A DNA stretch of 64,000 bases. Origin: an uncultured Roseburia sp. (GTDB lineage Bacteria > Bacillota > Clostridia > Lachnospirales > Lachnospiraceae). Location: NCBI GenBank assembly GCA_900550935.1, contig URUD01000005.1, positions 21,681 through 85,680 on the forward strand. The letters are read 5' to 3'. Positions 17,274-23,609 of the stretch are shown one piece after another; within the stretch, counting starts at the first letter, position 1; each line of letters starts with the position of its first letter. Both the position numbers and the translations under genes were made by a program. Below the pieces are notes generated by a model that was given only the letters and a program-made list of their open reading frames with translations, was not told the origin of the DNA and did no database searches.

Positions 17274-18149
17274 ATGACACATTATGAAAAACCATATATT
17301 ATCGCAGAAGCAGGATGCAACCACAAAGGCGACATGGAGATTGCCAAAGAACTGATCAATGTTGCAGCCATGTTCTGCCATGCGGATGCGATTAAATTTC
17401 AGAAACGCTGTCCAAAAGAGCTTTTGACCCCGGAGCAGTACAACGCACCGCATCCAAACCCTTGTAATGCCTACGGTGACACCTATGGTGCCCACCGGGA
17501 ATTTTTAGAGTTCACTGTCGACCAGCACGCCCAGTTAAAAGAATGGTGTGAAGAAGCCGGCATAACCTATTCCACATCCGTCTGGGATATGACTTCCGCA
17601 AAGGAGATCGCCTCTTTGAAACCAAAATTCATCAAGATCCCATCTGCATGCAATACACATTTCGAAATGCTGCAGTGGCTCTGTGACAACTATCAGGGCG
17701 AGATCCAGTTATCTTTCGGAATGACAACCCATGCGGAAGAGGAACAGATTGTGACACTATTTGAAAACAACGGACGTGCAAAAGATCTTGTGCTTTTCAA
17801 CTGCACCTCCGGTTATCCGGTACCATTTTCTGACATCTGTCTTTTAGAGATCGAGCGCATGAAAAAAAGCTACGGCTCCCGCGTGAAAAAGATCGGCTTC
17901 TCCGGTCATCATCTCGGTATTGCTGTTGATGTTGCCGCTTACACCTTAGGCGCAAGCGTGATTGAACGTCATTATACGTTAGACCGTACCTGGAAGGGCA
18001 CCGATCATGCCGCATCGTTAGAGCCGGATGGCGTGCGTAAACTGGTTCGTAACTTAAACGCTGTCTATGACTCTTTAACCTACAAGTCCGAAGAAATCCT
18101 TCCGATCGAACAGGTACAGCGTGAGAAACTGAAATACCGCAAACACTAA
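17274..18149 (+). CDS. N-acetylneuraminate synthase (NeuB) family protein lacking the SAF domain
   Basis: 291 residues forming only the NeuB TIM barrel: YIIAEAGCNHKG with the catalytic Glu, DAIKFQK, IKIPSACN, FGMTTHAEE, GFSGHHLG and ERHYTLDRTWKGTDH. Sialic-, legionaminic- and pseudaminic-acid synthases condense PEP with a hexosamine and normally have a C-terminal antifreeze-like SAF domain (total about 340-350). This protein ends right after the barrel, so the active-site Arg that SAF supplies in dimers is absent. It may use a different sugar or phosphate acceptor. No CMP-sugar synthetase or PseB/LegB-type genes are in the window. It is driven by a SigD promoter, and a short glycosyltransferase follows at 13 nt, so a nonulosonate-like sugar on flagellin is likely. 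Confidence 0.85.
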   Translation: MTHYEKPYIIAEAGCNHKGDMEIAKELINVAAMFCHADAIKFQKRCPKELLTPEQYNAPHPNPCNAYGDTYGAHREFLEFTVDQHAQLKEWCEEAGITYSTSVWDMTSAKEIASLKPKFIKIPSACNTHFEMLQWLCDNYQGEIQLSFGMTTHAEEEQIVTLFENNGRAKDLVLFNCTSGYPVPFSDICLLEIERMKKSYGSRVKKIGFSGHHLGIAVDVAAYTLGASVIERHYTLDRTWKGTDHAASLEPDGVRKLVRNLNAVYDSLTYKSEEILPIEQVQREKLKYRKH

Positions 18150-18162
18150 ACAGGAGCAGCAC

Positions 18163-19338
18163 ATGAATATACTATTTTATCAATATGGCAGCATTTGTGA
18201 ACCGGATATCATGGAAGGATTTGAGGAATTAGGCTTTCATGTGGACTCCATTTCAGAAGAAATTAAAAACAAGTCCCTGACTGGAAAAGAGCAGATCCAG
18301 CTGATCAACCAGGCTCTTTCCAAAAGGGACTATCAGTTTGTCTTTACCATCAATTTTTACCCTGCCATATCTGAATGTTGTAACATCTATCACATTCCTT
18401 ACTTATGCCTGATCGTGGACAGCCCTGTATTAGAGCTCTATTCGGATGCGATCAAAAATCCGTGCAACCGTATTTTTCTGTTCGACCGGACACTCTATGA
18501 AGAATTTGCCCCGTCAAATCCAGACTGCATTTTCCACATTCCACTTGCAACGAACGTCAATCGCTGGGATCGTGTTCTGTCACAGGCATCAGCGCAGCAG
18601 AAATCGTCTTTTTCTTCCGACGTTTCTTTTATTGGTTCTCTTTATTCCGAGAAGTGCCCTTATTATGAGTTAAAGTTTCCTTCCACTTACAGCAAAGGTT
18701 ATATTGAGGGACTTTTACAGGCGCAGAAAAAAGTATATGGCTATTTCTTTCTGGAAGAGGCACTGGATCCGGCTCTGGTAAACGATATCGTATCTCATAC
18801 ACCGACCTTCTATCAGTTCCCGGAACGCTCACGGAAAGACTATCGCGCCGCATTAGCGCAGTTTTACCTTGGCCCGAGGATCACCGAATTGGAACGCGTT
18901 GAAATGCTTACCGCACTTGGCTCTCATTTCTCTGTGGATCTGTATTCCAATAGCAATGCTTCAAGCCTTCCGGTGCATTTTCGTGGACGTGTCAAAACGC
19001 ATACTGAAATGCCGCTTGTTTTCCATGAAAGCTGCATCAACCTGAATATGACTGCAAAGTCCATTCGTTCCGGTATCCCACTGCGCATCTGGGATGTGCT
19101 GGGTTGTCAGGGCTTTTTAATTTCGAACTATCAGGCAGAGATCCCGGATTATTTTGTTCCTGGGGAAGACATCGTCCTTTATTCCTCCAAAGAGGAACTT
19201 CTGGATCTGACCGCATATTACCTTTCCCACCCCGCTGAACGGAAAGAGATCGCGCATAATGCCTATGAAAAGGTTAAAGCGCACCACACTTACCTGACCC
19301 GTATTACACAAATGTTAGAAACAGCTTTCCATCTTTAA
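18163..19338 (+). CDS. CgeB/DUF3880-like glycosyltransferase, short form A3
   Basis: 391 residues with the short-form set of motifs: LIVDSPVLELYS, NPCNRIFLFDRTLYEEF, GYIEGLLQAQKKVYGYFFLE, SIRSGIPLRIWDVLGCQGF and YFVPGEDIVLY. It is closest in wording to the protein at 11448-12611. It lies 13 nt behind the NeuB-like gene with CAGGAG before its ATG, so the two are cotranscribed from the SigD promoter at 17208. A natural guess is that it attaches the sugar made by the NeuB-like enzyme; that is inference from adjacency. Confidence 0.75.
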   Translation: MNILFYQYGSICEPDIMEGFEELGFHVDSISEEIKNKSLTGKEQIQLINQALSKRDYQFVFTINFYPAISECCNIYHIPYLCLIVDSPVLELYSDAIKNPCNRIFLFDRTLYEEFAPSNPDCIFHIPLATNVNRWDRVLSQASAQQKSSFSSDVSFIGSLYSEKCPYYELKFPSTYSKGYIEGLLQAQKKVYGYFFLEEALDPALVNDIVSHTPTFYQFPERSRKDYRAALAQFYLGPRITELERVEMLTALGSHFSVDLYSNSNASSLPVHFRGRVKTHTEMPLVFHESCINLNMTAKSIRSGIPLRIWDVLGCQGFLISNYQAEIPDYFVPGEDIVLYSSKEELLDLTAYYLSHPAERKEIAHNAYEKVKAHHTYLTRITQMLETAFHL

Positions 19339-19364
19339 AATTTTGGATATAATGTAAAATTGAA

Positions 19365-19400
19365 AAAGGGTGTTTGGCTCAATCAGAACACTCTTTTTTT
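19365..19400. terminator. Terminator between glycosyltransferase A3 and maf
   Basis: AAAGGGTGTT (19365-19374) pairs with AACACTCTTT (19387-19396) with one G-T wobble, followed by TTTT on the plus strand. The right part overlaps the 3' end of the convergent maf gene. Confidence 0.7.
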
Positions 19401-21241
19401 AATACAGGCTTTAATATGGAATCTACCTGCTCCATTGCAATATTTATTCCCTCTTCATATCCATTCAACAGCCTGATCCCACGCTCTGCAATCTCCTTTA
19501 CAGACAACTCCTCTGCCGTATAGATATCCTCTGCAACGGCATACTCCGTCTGCTTTGCATAAAACTTAATGAAATTCATAAACTGTTCCTGCTCATCAAT
19601 ATCGTTGACTTTGCCGATCCGGTAGACCATCTCCTGATATTCAGCCGTATTCTGTCCATTGCTCTCTTCCAGACGGATCAGGGTCTGGTATGCTTCTTTT
19701 CCTGCCACGATCTGCTGTTTCAATTCATCCAGATAGTCATCTAAATGATAAAACTCCCGCTCTAAGTCGCTTTTTTCCTCTTCTGTCAGCATCTGTGGTG
19801 CACTTTTAATGATCGCCGGGAAATCCTGCTCTTTTTTGCACAACTGATCGATCGCCTTCTTCAGAGTCAGTTCGATCGCTCCATGTATCCTGGCTCCACC
19901 CTCGGTTGCATTGTATACGATTATCTTTCCTGCATTCCGTTTGATTGCCAGTTCAAACCATTTACGGTAAGAATCCATTTGTATGTCTGTCCTTAACATA
20001 CTTCCATCCATACCCTCTACTTCCATAAGCAGATCCTCATCACGCTTATTTGCTTCACTCTCAGCAAATCCACTGACATGAGTTTTTCCCCCGGTATATG
20101 CCAGATCCTGACCGATCAGGATGATTTTTTGAAAGCCCAGAAACTCTGCCAAGGAAAACGCATCCGTCGCTACAGAGCCACCAGTATGCAGCTCTCCTAA
20201 TTTCTCCCCGCAGCGTTTTTCTATCACTTCCTCAAATCCTTCAAATCCTGCCGGAGATTCATAAAAAAGACGGCTTTTATTTTCTTTTGCTATCGTCGGG
20301 ATCGAATTTGCAGTCAGAACGATCGGGTATTGACGGATCCGTTCCTCCTTAAATAATTCCGGATTCTTTCGCGGATCTACACTAATCCCAATATGAAAAT
20401 CAATGTCCTCTCTTGTCAGTGCCTTCAATGCCGAATCCACTGCAATAATAAAGGCACGGTTTCCCACTTCCTTTAACTGTCTGATATTTTTATCCAGTGA
20501 TGGCCCCGCCGAGACGATAATAGCAGGGATTTCTGATATATCATACTGGTTTATCGCCTGTTTTAAATTATTGATGGAACTCTCCTTCAATACATACGGC
20601 AGATTATATAGCAGATTATCCGCCAACTGCTTTCCGAATGCGACTTCCGTATTCATATTAAACACATGCTTCTTTATGCAATAAAGCATTTTCTCGATAT
20701 ATTCTTCTCCCTGCTTAAGATATAAAACATCATAATTCGGCAGAATATATTGTGTTACCAGATTTCGGTTTTCATAACCGATCCATTCATCCAGTTTGCC
20801 ATGCAGCCGTTCCTCATTGATGCCTTCTGCCACAAGATAGACCCATTCTTTCTCCATGATATCATCCAAAGGGAACTCCCTCATTGCCAAAATAAAGTTT
20901 TCATGATCCGGCTCATAAATGATCATCTTCTGTGTGCCATTACACATCTTACAAAGTTCACGCACCGCTCTGCCATCCGACAGACCAAACACACAGATCA
21001 CGGCATAATCCTTAAATTTACTATGCCCTTTTGCATATTTCTGCGCTGCCAGTTCCGGCTCATATATACTATTCAAACGCCAGTTATATCCATCTCTTTC
21101 CTGGCATATTATTTTCTGATGATTGATTGTTTCTGTTACAAAACAATGTTCAAGATCACAGTCTTTCACGGACTGATACTTTAAAATAAACTTTTTCTCC
21201 AAACATTCCAGTGCCTGTTCATTGCGTTCTAGTATCTCCAC
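19379..21241 (-). CDS. Motility accessory factor (Maf), flagellin glycosyltransferase
   Basis: 620 residues. The central domain is Maf/DUF115: PAIIVSAGPSLDKNI (about 237-251), IIAVDSALKAL, DFHIGISVDPRKN, then GSVATDAFSLAEFLG and LIGQDLAYTGGKTHVSG. An N-terminal region (YNWRLNSIYEPELAAQKYA) and a helical C-terminal region flank it. Maf proteins transfer nonulosonic acids (pseudaminic, legionaminic or sialic types) from CMP donors onto Ser/Thr of flagellin before secretion. This fits the NeuB-like enzyme 1.2 kb away and the adjacent flagellin gene. Starts with GTG preceded by GGGGGA. The gene between maf and fliC is small and probably cotranscribed. No SigD promoter was seen directly upstream. 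Confidence 0.88.
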   Translation of the reverse strand: MEILERNEQALECLEKKFILKYQSVKDCDLEHCFVTETINHQKIICQERDGYNWRLNSIYEPELAAQKYAKGHSKFKDYAVICVFGLSDGRAVRELCKMCNGTQKMIIYEPDHENFILAMREFPLDDIMEKEWVYLVAEGINEERLHGKLDEWIGYENRNLVTQYILPNYDVLYLKQGEEYIEKMLYCIKKHVFNMNTEVAFGKQLADNLLYNLPYVLKESSINNLKQAINQYDISEIPAIIVSAGPSLDKNIRQLKEVGNRAFIIAVDSALKALTREDIDFHIGISVDPRKNPELFKEERIRQYPIVLTANSIPTIAKENKSRLFYESPAGFEGFEEVIEKRCGEKLGELHTGGSVATDAFSLAEFLGFQKIILIGQDLAYTGGKTHVSGFAESEANKRDEDLLMEVEGMDGSMLRTDIQMDSYRKWFELAIKRNAGKIIVYNATEGGARIHGAIELTLKKAIDQLCKKEQDFPAIIKSAPQMLTEEEKSDLEREFYHLDDYLDELKQQIVAGKEAYQTLIRLEESNGQNTAEYQEMVYRIGKVNDIDEQEQFMNFIKFYAKQTEYAVAEDIYTAEELSVKEIAERGIRLLNGYEEGINIAMEQVDSILKPVLKKECSD

Positions 21242-21258
21242 TGTCCATCCCCCTGTTT

Positions 21259-21555
21259 TTATTCTTCTAAGAGTCCTAATTCTTCCGGGATATCATAATA
21301 TAATAAATCTGCCAATGCGAGAGCATCTTTATACTGATACGATGTTACAAGTTCCTGCAGATCATCTCTTACCTTCTGCTGCATTGTCATTCCGGTATTC
21401 TCCGGTAATTGCGCCAATAATTCTGTCAATGTCTGCATTTTTCCGCTTACATCCACAAGTAAATTTGCCAGCATCTGATATGCTTCTTTTTCATGGTTCT
21501 GATAAAACAGATCGGCACACGCTTTTAACTGTTCTGTCAGTTTCTGTTCTTCCAT
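21259..21555 (-). CDS. Small protein of unknown function between fliC and maf
   Basis: 98 residues from the ATG at 21555. An earlier in-frame ATG at 21561 abuts the AGGAG, whereas this one has a 7-nt spacing. The sequence is acidic, helical in character and rich in Leu and Gln, with no Cys, membrane segment or known motif (LANLLVDVSGKMQTL, SYQYKDALALADLLYYDI). It ends 17 nt before maf, so it is likely cotranscribed with it, behind the strong fliC terminator. A role as helper or chaperone for Maf or flagellin is possible, but nothing in the sequence proves it. Confidence 0.65.
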   Translation of the reverse strand: MEEQKLTEQLKACADLFYQNHEKEAYQMLANLLVDVSGKMQTLTELLAQLPENTGMTMQQKVRDDLQELVTSYQYKDALALADLLYYDIPEELGLLEE

Positions 21556-21606
21556 ATCCATTCTCCTATCAACCCATAGTTCAACTGTTATCTCCATATA
21601 AAAAAT

Positions 21607-21632
21607 AAAACCGGCAGTAAACTGCCGGTTTT
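21607..21632 (-). terminator. Intrinsic terminator of fliC
   Basis: AAAACCGGCAG (21607-21617), TAAA loop region, CTGCCGGTTTT (21622-21632): 11-bp GC-centred stem with T-rich flanks, 28 nt after the flagellin stop. Confidence 0.9.
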
Positions 21633-21660
21633 ATTATGTTCGTACGATTGTCTCTTACAA

Positions 21661-22473
21661 TTACTGTAACAGAGAAAGTACACCCTGAGTAGACTGGTTA
21701 GCCTGAGCAAGCATAGACTGTCCTGCCTGAGCAAGGATGTTGTTCTTGCTGTACTCAACCATCTCTTCAGCCATATCTGTATCACGGATACGAGACTCTG
21801 CTGACTGAGTATTCTCAGCGATGTTATCAAGGTTAGCGATTGTGTGCTCTAAACGGTTCTGGATAGCACCAAGTTTAGATCTCTGCTCAGATACCATGCT
21901 GATAGCTTTCTGAACGGAACACATAGCTGCACCTGCTGCTGAGAAGCTAGAAACTTTAAGAGAGTTTACTCCTAAGCTAGATGCAGACATAGAGTCGATA
22001 GAAACTGTGATGGTCTGTCCGCAAAGAGAACCAACCTGAAGGTTCTTTCCTGTGAATTTTCCATCGATTAAGTTCATTGTGTTGAACTGAGTTGTAGAAG
22101 AGATTCTTGTGATCTCAGACTGTAACTGGTCAATCTCTTTCTGGATAGCTGTTCTATCAGCAGTTGTGTTAGTATCGTTTGCTGCCTGAGTAGATAACTC
22201 ATTCATACGCTGTAAGATAGAGTGAGTCTCGTTTAATGCACCCTCAGCAACCTGGATTAAAGAAACACCGTCCTGAGCGTTGTCAGAAGCTTTGTTTAAT
22301 CCACGGATCTGGCTTCTCATTTTCTCAGAAATTGTTAAACCAGCAGCGTCATCACCTGCACGGTTGATTCTGTAACCAGAAGATAATTTCTCAGAAGATT
22401 TTGCCTGAGCTCCTGTTGTGATACCTAACTGTCTGTTAGCGTTCATAGCTGTAAGATTGTGCTGTACTACCAT
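21661..22473 (-). CDS. fliC: Flagellin
   Basis: 270 residues, near the short end for flagellins. The conserved D0/D1 N terminus (VVQHNLTAMNANRQLG, GYRINRAGDDAAGLTISEKM) and C terminus (RLEHTIANLDNIAENTQSAE, ESRIRDTDMAEEMV, ending LSLLQ) are intact. The variable middle is only about 70 residues and holds two Cys (GSLCGQT and AAMCSVQ), which is uncommon in flagellins. Ser/Thr in this middle (SIDSMSASSLG) are candidate glycosylation sites for Maf. Expression: SigD promoter at 22603-22629, about 120-nt leader with CsrA-type GGA sites, AAGGAGGA before the ATG, and a strong terminator. Confidence 0.97.
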   Translation of the reverse strand: MVVQHNLTAMNANRQLGITTGAQAKSSEKLSSGYRINRAGDDAAGLTISEKMRSQIRGLNKASDNAQDGVSLIQVAEGALNETHSILQRMNELSTQAANDTNTTADRTAIQKEIDQLQSEITRISSTTQFNTMNLIDGKFTGKNLQVGSLCGQTITVSIDSMSASSLGVNSLKVSSFSAAGAAMCSVQKAISMVSEQRSKLGAIQNRLEHTIANLDNIAENTQSAESRIRDTDMAEEMVEYSKNNILAQAGQSMLAQANQSTQGVLSLLQ

Positions 22474-22482
22474 AATTCATTT

Positions 22483-22516
22483 TCCTCCTTGAATTGACTG
22501 TGGCTTCCATGCCACA
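22483..22516 (-). promoter_or_regulatory. Probable CsrA operator in the fliC leader
   Basis: A hairpin TGTGGC-ATGGAA-GCCACA (22499-22516) exposes GGA in a six-base loop, and the Shine-Dalgarno AAGGAGGA (22483-22490) lies about 20 nt downstream. This two-site layout is like the Bacillus hag leader bound by dimeric CsrA. More GGA triplets occur upstream in the leader. Confidence 0.6.
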
Positions 22517-22574
22517 TATTGTGTTTCATAACTTCCATCTTCCCGACCGTACGCTTCGTTCCAACTTCCGCTAT

Positions 22575-22596
22575 CAAGTAACATTTTGTTTACTTG
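22575..22596 (-). promoter_or_regulatory. 5'-terminal stem-loop of fliC mRNA
   Basis: CAAGTAA (22590-22596 read on minus) pairs with TTACTTG (22575-22581), 7-bp perfect stem and 8-nt loop, beginning about 7 nt after the -10 element. It should sit at the mRNA 5' end and may protect it. Confidence 0.5.
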
Positions 22597-22602
22597 TATT
22601 AT

Positions 22603-22629
22603 ATATCGGAAGAAACTTCCAATACTTTA
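22603..22629 (-). promoter_or_regulatory. SigD/FliA promoter of fliC
   Basis: Minus strand TAAA (22626-22629), 15-nt spacer, TCCGATAT (22603-22610). Exact -35, 7/8 -10, ideal spacing. Confidence 0.85.
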
Positions 22630-22651
22630 TAGAAAAAGAAAAATCTTTTTA

Positions 22652-23128
22652 CTATTTTTTATTATCCAGAAATTGCGGGTCATTATAATTGTTTTTCATC
22701 ATGTTTTTATAGTACTGGTTTACAATTTTCTGACTCTTGCGTACCTCTCTTGCCTGGGAACGCACGGCTGTGAATTTCTTCTCCATCAGCTCTTTGTTCT
22801 GTGCCTCCTGTTTCTGGATCAGAAGGCTTTTATCCGTTATCTTGCGGATCAGATCCTGCATGATATGGATCTGCTCTTTATACTGCTCCCTGTTTCCATC
22901 CAGTTCTTCTTTTACCCTTGCAAATACTTCTTCAAAGCCCGCATCCAGTTGTTCTAACTGGTCAATAAATTCTGCCTTCTTCTCCACAATGCGGTCAAAA
23001 TCATCCGGATCGAGATTTGGGTCTTCCAATGCCTCTCTCTGTTCCTGGTCTGCCAGAATGATCTGATCCAGAATACGGATCTTTTTCTGCAGACTTTCCA
23101 TTAATATAGTAAGATATAATTTATCCAT
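22652..23128 (-). CDS. FliT/FlgN-like flagellar chaperone
   Basis: 158 residues, almost entirely heptad-like helix (ILDQIILADQEQREALEDP, FDRIVEKKAEFIDQLEQLD, LIRKITDKSLLIQKQEAQN), as in the FlgN/FliT chaperone family. It follows fliS by 19 nt and ends just before the fliC promoter, the usual place for fliT. FliT binds the cap protein FliD in other bacteria; here the client is inferred from order only. The final 30 residues are basic and polar (NQYYKNMMKNNYNDPQ). Confidence 0.7.
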   Translation of the reverse strand: MDKLYLTILMESLQKKIRILDQIILADQEQREALEDPNLDPDDFDRIVEKKAEFIDQLEQLDAGFEEVFARVKEELDGNREQYKEQIHIMQDLIRKITDKSLLIQKQEAQNKELMEKKFTAVRSQAREVRKSQKIVNQYYKNMMKNNYNDPQFLDNKK

Positions 23129-23147
23129 ATATCGGGTTCTTCCTTAT

Positions 23148-23528
23148 CTATGACGCAGCATGTGCCGTTTTCATAACTTCTTTCCAGGTATCACGCATGG
23201 TACGCAGATGTTTTAATACTTCCTCTAAGATTTCTGTATCCTTTTTCACATTGGCTTCCTGAAGCCGCATCATCAGGTAATCATAAACCGAATCAAAATC
23301 TTTCGCTACCGGATACTTATGGTTTAAGGTTGCCTTAAACTCCTCTATGATTCGCTCCACCTTCATGATATTATTATGTGCTTTTACAATATTCTTATCC
23401 TCGATTGCCATGATTGCAAGGTTGCAGAATTTGATTGCTCCCTCATAAAGCATTAAGGTCAGCTCCGCCGGGGATGCTGTCATGATCTTGTTGTTTGCAT
23501 ATGCTGTATATCCCTGATTTTTCAGCAT
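23148..23528 (-). CDS. fliS: Flagellar export chaperone FliS
   Basis: 126 residues, standard size. It has the FliS opening (YTAYANNKIMTASPAELTLM) and LYEGAIKFCNLA, followed by four helices. FliS binds the C terminus of flagellin in the cytosol and delivers it to the export gate. In FliW/CsrA bacteria it also frees FliW by taking up flagellin. GGAGG precedes the ATG. A 10-bp hairpin lies between it and fliD. Confidence 0.96.
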   Translation of the reverse strand: MLKNQGYTAYANNKIMTASPAELTLMLYEGAIKFCNLAIMAIEDKNIVKAHNNIMKVERIIEEFKATLNHKYPVAKDFDSVYDYLMMRLQEANVKKDTEILEEVLKHLRTMRDTWKEVMKTAHAAS

Positions 23529-23568
23529 TGTAAGTATCCTCCATGTGTTTTTATGTTATAAACGTCAA

Positions 23569-23597
23569 GGCATACAGTTTGTTTCATACTGTATGCC
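23569..23597 (-). other. Stem-loop without U-tract between fliD and fliS
   Basis: GGCATACAGT (23569-23578) and ACTGTATGCC (23588-23597): perfect 10-bp stem, 9-nt loop. The minus strand continues TTGACG, not a T-run, so it is a poor terminator. An mRNA processing or stability element is more likely. Confidence 0.55.
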
Positions 23598-23609
23598 TGT
23601 TCCATTCTA

